Assembly: GCA_965218055.1 (NCBI GenBank)
Contig: CBDCKA010000001.1
Coordinates: forward strand, 1,054,001-1,118,000
Source: CBDBKE01 sp965218055
Lineage (GTDB): Bacteria; Acidobacteriota; Terriglobia; JAJPHL01; JAPKYU01
Length of the DNA stretch: 64,000 nt
Direction: 5' to 3'
Each line of letters begins with the position of its first letter. The first letter of the stretch is position 1. The position numbers were made by a program, and so were the translations under genes. Below, in pieces: positions 52,877-63,331 of this stretch. The notes below the pieces were generated by a model, which was not told where the DNA came from, searched no databases, and was given only the letters and a program-made list of their open reading frames with translations.

Positions 52877-52943
52877 TTTGAGGCGGGGCTCAGGCTGCTA
52901 GAGTTTCTCGGACCTGCCGGCGCGGGAAACCCGGGCACAGAAG

Positions 52944-54005
52944 CTAGCGGAAATCGCGGGCGGCGAGAAAAGGCGTCAGCCGGTTGGAAAAATCGGGCTG
53001 GTAGTATTCGGCTGCGCCGTCCTCGAGCGGCTGAATCCAGCCATTCTCAAACCCTAATTCCTCCACCCATTCCAGGACCCGCTCCCACTCGCGCAGCCGA
53101 ACCTTGCGGTTCAGCAAGGGGAACGCCTCTTCGCCGTTCACCGACTCCGAACGTCCGACCTTGTTGCTGGGGTAGTACTGTGACATCACACTCAAAGTGA
53201 CCCGCGGGGAAAGCTCGTCGCGGATCCACTGGAGCGTTTCCCGCACGCCGGCCAGGTCGTTCGGCAGCACGAGCAGGCGAATCACCAGGCCGCGGCGCAA
53301 CAACCCGCGCTCGTCCATGACCAGCGCGTCCCCCATTTGGCGATGCATCTGCTTGACCGCTGCGCGCGCGCTGGCCACGTAGTGAGGGACCCTGGAGTAG
53401 GTACGCGCCGTTTCCTCGTCGCTGTACTTCAGGTCGGGCAGGTAAACGTCGACAATTCCCTCCAGCAGGCGGAGCACTTCCACGCTGTCATAGGCGTTGG
53501 TGTTATAGACGAGAGGGAGGCGGAGCCCATGCCGGGCGGCGATCTCCACCGCCCGCGCAATCTGCGGCGCGAAATGGGTGGGCGAGACAAAGCCGATGTT
53601 ATGGCAGCCCTGCTGCTGGAGTTCCAGCATGATCTCGGCCAGCCGCTCGAGGCTCGTTTCGCGCGTGGGCCGCTGCGTCCGCAGGTCCTGGCTGATCTGC
53701 CAGTTCTGGCAATAGACGCAGCGCATGTTGCAGTGGCCGAGGAAGATGTTGCCGGCGCCGCGCGCCTGCCCTTCAGGCAGGTGCGTCCCGCTCAAGGCTG
53801 GCTCCTCGCCGAAGTGCGGGCCGTAGGAGGAAATGATCGGCAAGTAGCCGGCGGCGCAGACCTTGGCCTGGTTCTCCAACCGGTTTACACGGCAATCCCA
53901 GGGGCAGATCGTACAGGAGGCCAGCAGCGCTTCCAGGCGCGCCCCGCGCTCGGCCAGCTCACCAGCGGCCAGCAGGCGCAGGTAACCAGGCGTCCATTCC
54001 GCCAT
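52944..54005 (-). CDS. Radical SAM protein of the pyruvate-formate-lyase-activating-enzyme type
   Basis: 353 residues from the ATG at 54005; two further ATG codons lie upstream. The radical SAM cluster motif is GHCNMRCVYCQNW (CX3CX2C), with an upstream Cys-rich segment CTICPWDC. It matches the COG1313 branch of PFL-AE-like proteins, whose substrate is unknown. No formate-lyase gene is next to it. Followed upstream, on the same strand, by LpxL. Confidence 0.9.
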   Translation of the reverse strand: MAEWTPGYLRLLAAGELAERGARLEALLASCTICPWDCRVNRLENQAKVCAAGYLPIISSYGPHFGEEPALSGTHLPEGQARGAGNIFLGHCNMRCVYCQNWQISQDLRTQRPTRETSLERLAEIMLELQQQGCHNIGFVSPTHFAPQIARAVEIAARHGLRLPLVYNTNAYDSVEVLRLLEGIVDVYLPDLKYSDEETARTYSRVPHYVASARAAVKQMHRQMGDALVMDERGLLRRGLVIRLLVLPNDLAGVRETLQWIRDELSPRVTLSVMSQYYPSNKVGRSESVNGEEAFPLLNRKVRLREWERVLEWVEELGFENGWIQPLEDGAAEYYQPDFSNRLTPFLAARDFR

Positions 54006-54056
54006 GCAATTCTCCATGCACTCCATTGTTACACAATTGTCACACAGCGCCGCCCT

Positions 54057-55031
54057 TCACTCATACAGCGGGGGCTCGCCGGGCGGCCGCGTCTTCCAGC
54101 GCCGGTGGATCCAGAGCCACTGATCGGGATGGCGCCGGATGTGCTGCTCCAGAACATGCGTAAAAAGCTGGGTGTTGGCCACGACGTCCTGCTCCAGGTC
54201 ACCAGTGCGCACCAGTTCCAGTGGCGGGTCAAACCGCAACCGGTAGTGACCCAGCGCGGCGTCCCAGAAGGCGAACGCAGGCACCACGGCGGCCTCTGCG
54301 CGCAGGGCGATTTTTGCCAGCCCGGTTGTGGTCGAGGCCGGCACGCCGAAGAACTGGACGAATGCGCCGTCCTGCAGCGAGGTATTCTGGTCGATCAGAA
54401 TGCCGACGACTTCGTTCTTCCTTAGCGCTTCCAGGATGCCGCGGAGGAAGTCGCGTTTCTCGAGGATGCGGTTGCCGGCCAGGGTGCGGTAGCGGTTCAC
54501 CAGCTCGTTCAGGAAGGGGTTGTCCAGGGCGCGGATCAGCACGTGGAGTGGGTGGCCGTAGACCGAGTGCGCAAATGCGCCCAGTTCCCACGCTCCCAGG
54601 TGCCCGGTCAGATAGAGCACGCCACGGCCGCGCCGCACGGCTTCGGCATAATTCTCGAAGCCGTCGTAGGTGATCACCCGGGCCACATTCTGCCGGGTGT
54701 AGCGTGGGAAGTGCGCGAACTCAGTCAACATTCGCCCCAGATTCCGATAGACCCCGCGCACGATACGGCGCCGCTCGCCGGCGCTAAGTTCCGGAAGCGC
54801 CAGCCGCAGGTTGAGATGGGCCACGCGCCGGTACCGGCTCACCAGCAAGTACACCAGGAAGGCGGCAACGCCCGCCGCCAGGCGAGCCAGCGGTCGAGGC
54901 AACAGTCTCAGAACCGCCAGAATGGTCCTGGCCAGCGCGTATTCAACTTTGTGACGGAGCAACTGTGCATTGTACACCTCGATTCTTTGGTTCTTGGCCT
55001 GCCCTTTCCCGCACGGAGGTGCAATCTCCAC
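54057..55031 (-). CDS. Lipid A acyltransferase, LpxL/HtrB family
   Basis: 324 residues if started at 55031; a GTG at 54977 gives a protein of more usual length and may be the true start. An N-terminal hydrophobic segment anchors it in the inner membrane. The acyltransferase motif HX4E is HLGAWE in LTGHLGAWELGAF; DQNTSLQDGAFVQFFG is the second conserved block. It adds a secondary acyl chain to lipid A, implying a Gram-negative outer membrane. Confidence 0.92.
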   Translation of the reverse strand: MEIAPPCGKGQAKNQRIEVYNAQLLRHKVEYALARTILAVLRLLPRPLARLAAGVAAFLVYLLVSRYRRVAHLNLRLALPELSAGERRRIVRGVYRNLGRMLTEFAHFPRYTRQNVARVITYDGFENYAEAVRRGRGVLYLTGHLGAWELGAFAHSVYGHPLHVLIRALDNPFLNELVNRYRTLAGNRILEKRDFLRGILEALRKNEVVGILIDQNTSLQDGAFVQFFGVPASTTTGLAKIALRAEAAVVPAFAFWDAALGHYRLRFDPPLELVRTGDLEQDVVANTQLFTHVLEQHIRRHPDQWLWIHRRWKTRPPGEPPLYE

Positions 55032-55172
55032 ATCGCAATCGGAGCACGCAAACAGGGGTAGCCTCGGGAATGGCTGTGGATGAACAATGTTGCGCAGAAG
55101 GGTATCGGGCTAATGGGTTTCTAGTTGTTGCGTTGCCTTGGGCGAGACATCAGCACAATTCCCAGTAAGGTC

Positions 55173-56000
55173 CTAGTAAGGCGCCTTAATTCGCTCAAAC
55201 TTCATATCGCTGAAATCGTAAAGCTCGGTCGGCTCTCCCAACCCCGATTTCGACAGGCGCGATGTGAACAGCTTGCCAGCGGCCGCCCAAACCAGCCTCT
55301 TGCCGTCCACCTCGGCCCACTGCCAGTCCGCAAGCCGGATCGTCTCCCCTGTCCGGTGATTGCGGAGTTCATGTTCATCGAAGTAGGAACCTTTCCCGCT
55401 GGAAGAGTTCGGCAGCGTTTCGTGGGCGAACTTGCGGAGGGTCCACGAAGAGTCGGCCGGCCTTTCGAAGACCGCAAACTGATTGAGTCGGCCCGGCCCT
55501 TCCTTTCCGAGAAACGTCCAGCCATCTCTTTGCAGCCGGAGATAGTACACGCTGGGACATTCGCCGCCGTACCTTCCGCTGCCCGGGTAGCGCTCGTCCT
55601 GCTGAAACTCCCGTGTGGCCAACTGGAGCTCGTGACTGCAGCCGTCGTTCAGCCAGTAACGATTCTTGGCAGTAAACAACCCGCCCCCATTCCAGCAATC
55701 GCCCTTCGCCCAAAGCGCGACGGCTTTCAGGTATGGCGCGCGCGAAATGGCCGTCCAGGAGCCTTTCACGCGCGAGTGCCATCTTCCATTCATGGCGAAG
55801 TAGATCAGGTATTTCCCGTCCGGCGAAAGGTCGCTTCGCCGTTCATAGATCCGCGCGCGAAGCCACTGCCCCAGTGTGAAGGTATCGTTTCGCCGGTCCC
55901 AGCCGATCGTGCAAACGCACCGCGCCGGTCCGCGACGAATCACCACAGCCTGGTGCGAGCCGCGAGCAAAAATCACGTGAATGCGAGCGGGAAATTTCAT
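55173..56000 (-). CDS. Hypothetical protein, possibly a beta-propeller-like cytoplasmic protein
   Basis: 275 residues from the ATG at 56000. A few WD/PD40-like stretches (SDLSPDGKYLIYFAMNG, GKRLVWAAAGKLF) hint at a propeller, but most of it is unfamiliar. Cys-rich at the start (RCVCTIGW). No signal peptide. It is flanked by a convergent acyltransferase gene upstream in coordinates and a divergent glycosyltransferase, which do not suggest a role. Confidence 0.75.
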   Translation of the reverse strand: MKFPARIHVIFARGSHQAVVIRRGPARCVCTIGWDRRNDTFTLGQWLRARIYERRSDLSPDGKYLIYFAMNGRWHSRVKGSWTAISRAPYLKAVALWAKGDCWNGGGLFTAKNRYWLNDGCSHELQLATREFQQDERYPGSGRYGGECPSVYYLRLQRDGWTFLGKEGPGRLNQFAVFERPADSSWTLRKFAHETLPNSSSGKGSYFDEHELRNHRTGETIRLADWQWAEVDGKRLVWAAAGKLFTSRLSKSGLGEPTELYDFSDMKFERIKAPY

Positions 56001-56100
56001 GAGGATTTCCGACCTAGCTTTCTTTGTACCATGAGCATACCCATGGACCTTATCGGGACGCAAGTTCATCGGGCCGGGGTTCGCGATACACTGGGCGGCA

Positions 56101-57642
56101 GTGGCCTTTGCTGTCTTCGTGGCGTGTGCGGTCTGGCTGCTGTTTTTCTACGGGCTGGGCGCGGTAGGGCTGGTGGGCCCCGATGAGCCCCGTTACGCGC
56201 AGGTAGCCCGCGAGATGCTCCGCAGCGGCGATTACATCACGCCGCACCTGAACGGACAGCCCTGGCTGGAAAAACCGCCCCTGTACTACTGGCTGGCAGC
56301 TGGTTCCTTCCGCCTCTTCGGAGTCACGGAGTGGGCTGCGCGACTGCCTTCGGCGCTGGCTGGCGCGGCTTTCCTGCCGCTGTTTGGGTGGGTGGTCGGG
56401 CGGCTGTTCCGCGGGGAGACGTGGCGCTATGCGCTGCTGGTGTTGGCCTCATCGGTGGGCTGGATGGGCTTTGCGCGCGGGGCCAGCCCGGATATTTTCT
56501 TCAGCGCCGCCATGGCCGGCGCCTTGGGCCTGCTGGGGGTTTGGGTTTGGCAGGGGAACGATTCGCTTCTGTATGGGTTCTACGCGCTGCTGGCGATTGC
56601 TGCACTGGCCAAGGGCCCGGCCGCCATAGTCTTGAGCGCACTGGTTCTGCTCAGCTACTGTCTGGCGACAGGCGAATACCGATGGCTGCATCGGGTGCTG
56701 GCGCCCTGGCCGCTGCTCCTATTCCTGCTGCTCACCCTGCCCTGGTACCTCGCGGTCTATTTCCAAAATGGCGACCGGTTCGTCGAGGAGTTTATCCTCA
56801 AGCATCACTTCCGCCGTTACCTGACCTCGGAACTGGCGCATCCGGGACCGTGGTGGTACTACCTGCCGGTGCTGGTGACGGGGATGTTTCCCTGGAGCGC
56901 ACACCTGACTCTGATCGTGGCTAACATGGCAGGATTGCGCTGGCGCGGGCTCAGGAACGATCACCGCCGGATTTTCCTGCTCGCCTGGATCATTCCGGTC
57001 GTTTTGTTCTTCTCCATCTCGCAGTCTAAGCTGCCGGGGTACGTGCTGCTGACCGCGCCGGCGCTGGCTATCTGGATTGGAGAGGAACTGGCCCGCGCCC
57101 CGGCTAGCCGCCTGCGGGGGGTGTTCCTGGCGCAGGCGTTGCTGCTGCCGGTCACGGCGGTACTGGGGGGAGCGTTGCCCGGGGCATTGGCGGAGGGAGC
57201 ACGTTCGGCCCTCGCTGAGGTGTGGAGGCAGCCGCTGGATGGGCGCTTGGACGGGCCGATGGTCGCGTTGCCGGTGGTCGGGGCCGTGCTGCTGGCCGCC
57301 GTCGCCTGGCGTGGGCGCCGCCTGGGTGCGACCGCGCTGGCTGCCGCGCTGACGGCGGTTACCTTTGTCCGCCTCCTGGGCCTGGTTGCCGCCCCGGTGG
57401 ATCAACTGGCCTCGGCGCGCCCCCTGGCCCGCCAAATTCAGGCCCGGGGCATCCCTCCCTCTCAGATCAGCCTGAGCGCCGGCGTGCGCCGCCACATCGA
57501 GTACGGCCTGGAATTCTACCTGGACCAGCCCCTGCCGCGGGGCACCCCGGCTCCCTACCTGCTGACACGGGACGGACGCCTCCAATCGCAGGAGCCCGCC
57601 TACATAAGGAGGAACAATCATGGCGACAGGGGCGACAGGTAA
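56101..57642 (+). CDS. ArnT-like membrane glycosyltransferase (PMT/GT-C family)
   Basis: 513 residues. Multiple TM segments and the first-loop motif GPDEPRYAQVAREM (catalytic Asp-Glu) place it with dolichol/undecaprenyl-phosphate-dependent GT-C enzymes. WLEKPPLYYWL is also typical. It may decorate lipid A or another envelope polymer. GTG start at 56101. Its end overlaps the next gene by 23 bases. Confidence 0.9.
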   Translation: MAFAVFVACAVWLLFFYGLGAVGLVGPDEPRYAQVAREMLRSGDYITPHLNGQPWLEKPPLYYWLAAGSFRLFGVTEWAARLPSALAGAAFLPLFGWVVGRLFRGETWRYALLVLASSVGWMGFARGASPDIFFSAAMAGALGLLGVWVWQGNDSLLYGFYALLAIAALAKGPAAIVLSALVLLSYCLATGEYRWLHRVLAPWPLLLFLLLTLPWYLAVYFQNGDRFVEEFILKHHFRRYLTSELAHPGPWWYYLPVLVTGMFPWSAHLTLIVANMAGLRWRGLRNDHRRIFLLAWIIPVVLFFSISQSKLPGYVLLTAPALAIWIGEELARAPASRLRGVFLAQALLLPVTAVLGGALPGALAEGARSALAEVWRQPLDGRLDGPMVALPVVGAVLLAAVAWRGRRLGATALAAALTAVTFVRLLGLVAAPVDQLASARPLARQIQARGIPPSQISLSAGVRRHIEYGLEFYLDQPLPRGTPAPYLLTRDGRLQSQEPAYIRRNNHGDRGDR

Positions 57643-59634
57643 GGTGCCGCCCTCCTCATCGGAATCCCCGAAAGGAGCGCTTGACAAGCGGGAAGCCCGG
57701 GAAAAAATCCGGGAAGCTTCCCGTCGGAGGCTGCCGTGGGTGGCTCTGGGGCTTGGGGTCGCGCTCGTGCTTCTCGGGGTGGTTGCCGGATGGTGGCTCA
57801 ACCGAGCTCCAGCCCCACTAGTGAGTCCGGAATTCGCGCCGGCGAACTCTCGATTCGTCATGGGGGCGCTGGAAGCGCGGGGCGTCTCAGAGAGGTCGCT
57901 ACGGCTATCGCCGAAGGGCGACCGCATTGCATACAACAAACCCGGCAGCCCCGACATCTGGATCTCTGATTTCTCCGGGCTCAATGCCCGGAAGATTGAG
58001 CCGGGGCGGGGCGCGCATTTGTGGCCGGCGTGGTCTCCCGATGGGGCACAGCTAGTCTACGCTTCCTTCCGTGGGGGTAAGCGGACGGGCCTGTGGGTGA
58101 CTTCTCTAGAGGACGGTACCGAATACCAGCTTACGCGCGGCCAGGCGGAAGCGCCGGCCTGGTCGCCCGAGGGAAGTCCATCGCCTTTGTAGGACCTGAC
58201 CTTCGCCTGGTCCCCTCCACAGGGGGCACCCCACGATCCCTGACCGAGGCCTGGGGACGGTATAGCCTGCACTGGTCGGCCGACAGCAGCAAGATTGCCT
58301 ACTGGTGGGGCACCGGCGCCAACTTTGACGCTTACTACTACGACGTAGAGCGCGAAACGAAGGTGCGGATTACGACCAATGGCGCCTTTGATTTCCCGGC
58401 CGGTTGGTCCTCGGACGGCCTCCATTCCTATTTCATCTCGAACCGTGGCGGCAGCTTCCAGCTTTGGAAAGTCGCCATTTCCGCCTCCACCGGCCGGCCC
58501 GTCGGAGACCCGGTTCAGGTGACCCACTTTCAGCAGTTTGAGGTCGCCCAGGCTGTCCAGCCTCCCGACTGCCACACGATGGCCCTGCAGTTGAGAAGGG
58601 ACAGTTTCCGGGTAGCCCTGATGGATGTCGAAAACGGCAGGACCAAGAAAGTGTTGGTGAAAGGAAGCCAGCCCCAGTGGCTCGATGGGCAGAGACTGCT
58701 CTACCTTACGGAGGGCTCGGCGGGGGGTTCGCAAGACGCCCCCACCATAATCCGGGGCAGCAGGGACTTGGCTGCGCGAAACATCGCGACCGGGCAAGGC
58801 AAGAAGCTTACCGAGCGCGGCGATGTCGTTTTGTTCCGTGTCTCGCCGGACCGAACCTCGGTCGCCTTTCTGACTGTGGACACCTCCCAGTTGCAGCAGA
58901 GTGATCGCCAGCGGCCGTCGGGGACGATGTCGGTGGGAAAGCCGGCGGTTCCGGATGCGAGAAAAACCCTGTATGTGATCCCCGCCGCAGGCGGCCCGGA
59001 GTCTAAGCTGCTGGAGATCGAAGCAGGGGGCGTGTTTGCCTGGTCACCAGATTCCACACGGCTCGCGGTATTCAGGGGCGACGAGTTGCTCCTGGTGCCT
59101 GTGAGGGGGGGCCCGCCTCAGGTTCTTATCTCGAAGCAAAAGTTTGATACCGATCTGGTGTGGTCTCCAGATGGGAGTTCCATCTTTTACACAGCCTACG
59201 ACCCAGGCCCTCAGGCTGACATCTACAGAATTCCCTCCGCCGGCGGTGAGCCCAAGAATGTCACCCGCGATTCGAAGCTTTACCACTGCGCCATGGCCTG
59301 CTCGCCGGACGGCAAGAAGCTGGTTTACACGAAATTAGATAGTGCTTCGGGCGAACAGCTCTGGAGTCTGGACCTGGAAACAGGCCGGGCGCAACCCTTG
59401 GAGACGCCGGGGTGGAATCCAGTGTGGTCGCCCGACGGCAGCCGGCTGGCCTTCTGGTCCTGGCGCCGGGGCCCGGTGGACATTTTTACCCTCGACGCGC
59501 ACACGGGCGCTTTTGACCGGCTTACAGAGGACGTAGAGGTCGAGTCGGAACTCGAATGGTCCCCGGACGGCAAGTCGCTCGCCTTTACACTCAAGCGGGA
59601 AGAGCGCCAGCTCTGGCTGCTCGATAACCCGTAA
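57620..59634 (+). pseudogene. TolB-like PD40 beta-propeller protein split by a frameshift
   Basis: Two overlapping frames form one protein of about 671 residues. AAGGAGGAACAATC precedes the ATG at 57620. One TM anchor (about residues 38-60, LPWVALGLGVALVLLGVVAGWW) is followed by many PD40/WD40-like blades (WSPDGAQLVYAS, WSPDGSSIFYTA, CSPDGKKLVYT). The break is at 58171-58173: with four G residues instead of three, the frame reads SPEGKSIAFVGPDL through. Both parts otherwise look healthy, so a sequencing error or recent loss is likely. Confidence 0.87.
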
Positions 59635-59689
59635 CAGGCTCTCCGGCCGAACTCTGCTGCTTGCCAGCTCGTCGGGGACCAGATGCCAG

Positions 59690-60931
59690 CTATTTTTTTG
59701 CGGGGACTTCTCGGCCGGCACCGTAGTGGGTGGCGACGTACTCCTCGAGGATGCGAATGAAGTCGGCGACGATGGTGGAGCCTTTCAGGGTGAGCAGCAG
59801 CCGGCCGTCGGCGTAGACCGGCGCCTTGGGCTCCTCGAAGGTGCCGGGCAGGGAGATGCCGATGTGCGCGTGCTTGGACTCGCCCGGCCCGTTGACCACG
59901 CAGCCCATCACCGCCACGCGCAGTTCCTCCACGCCGGTGTGGCGCTCGCGCCACACCGGCATCTGCTCGCGCAGGTAGGTCTGAATCTGGTCGGCCATCT
60001 CCTGGAAGAAGGTGCTCGTCGTGCGGCCACAGCCGGGGCAGGCGGTGACCTGCGGCGCGAAGCTACGGATATCCAAAGATTGGAGGACTTGCTGGGCCAC
60101 CAGCACCTCCTCGGTGCGGTCGCCGTTCGGGGCCGGCGTTAGCGAGACGCGAATGGTGTCGCCAATGCCCTCCTGCAGCAGGATGGCCAAGGCCGAAGTG
60201 CTGGCCACAATCCCCCTCACTCCCATGCCGGCTTCCGTCAAGCCCAGGTGCAGCGGGTAATCGCAGCAGGCGGCCAGCGCGCGGTAGGTGTCAATCAGGC
60301 TTTGGGCGCTCGACACCTTGGCGCTGAGGATGATGGCGTTGTGGGGCAGGCCGTAGTCCTCGGCCAGGCGGGCCGAGCGCAGTGCGCTCTCGACCATCGC
60401 CTCCTCGGTCACTTCCTCGGCACTGTGCGGCCGGGCCTGGCGCGCGTTTTCGTCCATCAGCCGGGTCAGCAGCGCTTGGTCCAGCGAGCCCCAGTTCACT
60501 CCGATCCGCACCGGCTTGCCGTGCTCCAGCGCGACCTGGATCATGGTGCGGAAATTCTCGTCATGTTTCTTGCCGATATCCACATTGCCGGGATTGATGC
60601 GGTACTTGGCCAGCCGGCGGGCGCACTCCGGATAGCGGGTCAGCAGCAAGTGTCCGTTGTAATGGAAGTCGCCGATCAGAGGAACCTGCACTCCCTCGGC
60701 CTCCAGGCCATCGGCAATGGCGGGCACCGCAGCGGCGGCGGCCTCGGTGTTGACGGTGATCCGCACTAGCTCGGAGCCAGCCCTGGCCAGTGCCGCCACC
60801 TGACCGACCGTGGCGGGTACGTCGGCCGTGTCGGTGTTGGTCATCGATTGCACCACGATCGGGTGCGGACCGCCGACCTCCACGCCGACGACCTCGGTCA
60901 CCACCGATTTTCTGCGCCGGATTTCGGCCAT
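59690..60931 (-). CDS. ispG: 4-hydroxy-3-methylbut-2-enyl diphosphate synthase
   Basis: 413 residues; penultimate step of the MEP isoprenoid pathway. The N-terminal domain has PIVVQSMTNTDTADV and IGDFHYNGHL; the [4Fe-4S] ligands are in ACPGCGRTTS and MGCVVNGPGES. Length fits the bacterial short form. No other MEP gene is adjacent. Confidence 0.97.
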   Translation of the reverse strand: MAEIRRRKSVVTEVVGVEVGGPHPIVVQSMTNTDTADVPATVGQVAALARAGSELVRITVNTEAAAAAVPAIADGLEAEGVQVPLIGDFHYNGHLLLTRYPECARRLAKYRINPGNVDIGKKHDENFRTMIQVALEHGKPVRIGVNWGSLDQALLTRLMDENARQARPHSAEEVTEEAMVESALRSARLAEDYGLPHNAIILSAKVSSAQSLIDTYRALAACCDYPLHLGLTEAGMGVRGIVASTSALAILLQEGIGDTIRVSLTPAPNGDRTEEVLVAQQVLQSLDIRSFAPQVTACPGCGRTTSTFFQEMADQIQTYLREQMPVWRERHTGVEELRVAVMGCVVNGPGESKHAHIGISLPGTFEEPKAPVYADGRLLLTLKGSTIVADFIRILEEYVATHYGAGREVPAKK

Positions 60932-61027
60932 CGCGTTATTCTAGCATGGCCCCCACGGGCCACTGGGCCGGCTGTTTCAGGCTATGCAGACGGAGCTCGA
61001 TTCGGAGACAATAGTGGGACTGACCCC

Positions 61028-62794
61028 ATGACAGGCGTTCGCGTTCCTTCACTGAAGCACATTCCCATTCCTTCACTGAAACGCCTTCCCATTCTCTCAG
61101 TGATTTTCGCCGTGCTGCTGCTGGTCAGTGTGGTGCCGCTGCTCATCTACGGCTGGATAGTCATCGGTAAAAATCGTGAAGCCCTGAAAACCAACGAGCA
61201 GGAACTCCAGAACGCGATCACCTGGTCGGTGGCCGAGGAGATCAAGCTGTATGAATCCAGCCTGCGGCAACAGCTCCGAACCCTGCTGAAAATGCTCGAA
61301 CCGGCGCATCCAGAGGCGGCGGCCTGGGATTCTCCCTACATTCGCAGCACCCTGGAGCAGTTTATAGCTTCCAACCAGAATCTGCTCTACGTGACCCTGC
61401 TGGACGAGCGCGCTCGCGGCATCAAAGCCGGCAGGTATGACGCCGACCGCGATCGCTTCTTGGGCAAGGCGTTGGAGCGGGCCTTTACTGCCGCCCAGCA
61501 AAACCAGTCCATGAAGGGCGAGCCGGTGCTGGTGCTGCGCTCGGGCATGCAGGTGCCGGTGATGGTGGATTCCTTGCCGGTGGTGCGGACCCAGCGCTTC
61601 CGCGGGATGCTGGCGGCGGTGGTGGACCTGCAACCGCTAGTCGAGCGCTTGAAGGATTCCAGCGGTCACGGCCTGGAAGTGTTCGTGGTGAATTCCGAGG
61701 GGCGCCTGATGCTACACCACGACCTTTCCGAGCACACCATCGGACAGGACATGTCGGAGCTGCCGATCGTGGAAGACTTCTTGCGGGAAGATGCCCCGGC
61801 CCGGGGCCCGACCAGTGAGTACGAGATCAGCAAGGACGAGGAAAAGGTGCCCATGCTGGGAACCTACTCTGCGGTGCCGAGCCTGCGTTGGGCGGTCATC
61901 GCGCAGAAGCCCCAGAGAGTCGCGTATTATAGCGCCTCGGAGATGGTACGGGTCACCACGCTGTGGGGAATCGGGGCGCTGCTCGTCAGCCTGGTGGTGG
62001 CCTACTTCTCGGCACTGCGCATCACCACGCCAATCAACGTGCTGACCCGCTCCAGCCGCGCCATTGCCCGCGGCGACTTTAGCCAGCGCATCCAGCTCGA
62101 GAGCCGCACCGAAATCGGCGAGCTGGCCGCCACCTTCAACCAGATGACCGCCGAGCTGGAGCAGTACGTCGGGCAGTTGAAGCGTGCCGCCGAAGAGAAC
62201 CACGATCTGTTCCTCTCCTCAATCCGCACGATTGCCGCCGCGGTGGACGAAAAGGACCCCTATACCCACGGCCACGCCGAGCGGGTCACCCGCTACTCGG
62301 TGCTGATTGGTACCCAGATGGGCCTGTCCGAAGAGGAGCTTTACAAAATCAAAATCTCCGGGCTGCTCCACGATGTGGGCAAGATCGGCATCGAGGACCG
62401 CATCCTGAAGAAACCCGGCGCGCTGACGCCGGAAGAGTTCGAGATCATGAAGCAGCACACCAGCAAGGGGGCCGTCATTTTGCGGCCAATTGAGAAGCTG
62501 CAGGAGATGATCCCCGGGGTGGAGCTGCACCACGAGTCACTGGACGGTCGCGGCTACCCGCAAGGACTGAAAGGCGACCAAATTCCGTTGCTTGCGCGCA
62601 TCATCAGCGTGGCTGACACGTTCGACGCCATGACCACCCACCGGCCCTACCAGGCGGCCATGCAGCCCGAGGTAGCGCTGAAGTACATCCTCTCGCAGGC
62701 CAACAAGAGATTTGACCCGCGTTGTGCCGAGGCGTTGCAGCAGTTGGTCGAAAGCGGCCAGTTGCGGGCCACCCGCGCGGCCCTGGTGGTCTAA
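61028..62794 (+). CDS. HD-GYP sensor with dCache and HAMP domains
   Basis: 588 residues from the ATG at 61028. TM1 (about 20-42), an extracellular dCache-type sensor (about 45-310), TM2, HAMP (about 329-380, ITTPINVLTRSSRAIARGD) and HD-GYP. The HD is in LLHDVGKIG (about residue 446), the GYP in HHESLDGRGYPQG, and VADTFDAMTTHRPY completes the fold. It would hydrolyse cyclic di-GMP in response to an extracellular signal. The N-terminus carries near-repeats IPSLKHIPIPSLKRLPI. Confidence 0.93.
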   Translation: MTGVRVPSLKHIPIPSLKRLPILSVIFAVLLLVSVVPLLIYGWIVIGKNREALKTNEQELQNAITWSVAEEIKLYESSLRQQLRTLLKMLEPAHPEAAAWDSPYIRSTLEQFIASNQNLLYVTLLDERARGIKAGRYDADRDRFLGKALERAFTAAQQNQSMKGEPVLVLRSGMQVPVMVDSLPVVRTQRFRGMLAAVVDLQPLVERLKDSSGHGLEVFVVNSEGRLMLHHDLSEHTIGQDMSELPIVEDFLREDAPARGPTSEYEISKDEEKVPMLGTYSAVPSLRWAVIAQKPQRVAYYSASEMVRVTTLWGIGALLVSLVVAYFSALRITTPINVLTRSSRAIARGDFSQRIQLESRTEIGELAATFNQMTAELEQYVGQLKRAAEENHDLFLSSIRTIAAAVDEKDPYTHGHAERVTRYSVLIGTQMGLSEEELYKIKISGLLHDVGKIGIEDRILKKPGALTPEEFEIMKQHTSKGAVILRPIEKLQEMIPGVELHHESLDGRGYPQGLKGDQIPLLARIISVADTFDAMTTHRPYQAAMQPEVALKYILSQANKRFDPRCAEALQQLVESGQLRATRAALVV

Positions 62795-62841
62795 GCCCCA
62801 AACTCCGGCAGCCATGGCCGTTTTTCAGGCGCGTCCTACGT

Positions 62842-63111
62842 CTAGCGATAAATTTCTCTCCGATGCCCGATGCGGAGGACCAAGACGAGCAGGCGGTCGT
62901 CTTCGATCTTGCTGATAAGCCGGTAGTCTCCAACGCGGTATTTCCAGAATTCGCCAAGGTGGGAGCCGTGTAAAGCCTGGCCGATGCTGCGGGGGTCACC
63001 TAAACCGGCTACTCGTTCAAAAAGGAATTTCAAAATGCGCCGCGTGTGTTTCCGGTCGAGCTTGCTTAACTCGCGATCGGCTTGGAGAGACAGCTCAACC
63101 TTCCATGCCAT
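62842..63111 (-). CDS. RelE/ParE-type toxin
   Basis: 89 residues of the RelE fold: WKVELSLQADRELSKLD, ILKFLFERV and YRVGDYRLISKIEDDRLLVLVLRIGHRREIY. Probable ribosome-dependent mRNA interferase or gyrase inhibitor. Its start overlaps the end of the antitoxin gene by 17 bases, so the two are translated together. Confidence 0.93.
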   Translation of the reverse strand: MAWKVELSLQADRELSKLDRKHTRRILKFLFERVAGLGDPRSIGQALHGSHLGEFWKYRVGDYRLISKIEDDRLLVLVLRIGHRREIYR

Positions 63112-63319
63112 GACGTTTCATAACATCCCCAAGCGGAATGGTGCGCTCTTCACCCTTGCGGATTCGGTCAAGGATGCGCTCGGCCAAATACAGATCCTCC
63201 AGTTCCTCCAAGTGCCGGAGGATGGCTTCACGGGCGTAGAAGGTCTTGGTGCGCCCGGTGCGCTTGGCCAGCCTTGCAAGACGTTTTTCGATCCCTGCAG
63301 AAAGCCGAATGGCCAGCAT
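63095..63319 (-). CDS. RelB/CopG-like antitoxin
   Basis: 74 residues from the ATG at 63319, with AAGGAGG eight bases before it. The N-terminal AIRLSAGIEKRLARLAKRTGRTKTFY (split: AIRLSAGIEKRL, AKRTGRTKTFYAREA) is a ribbon-helix-helix DNA-binding domain; the C-terminal tail is the toxin-neutralising part. A palindrome at 63332-63349 just upstream is the likely operator. Confidence 0.9.
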   Translation of the reverse strand: MLAIRLSAGIEKRLARLAKRTGRTKTFYAREAILRHLEELEDLYLAERILDRIRKGEERTIPLGDVMKRHGMEG

Positions 63320-63331
63320 GGGAAACCTCCT

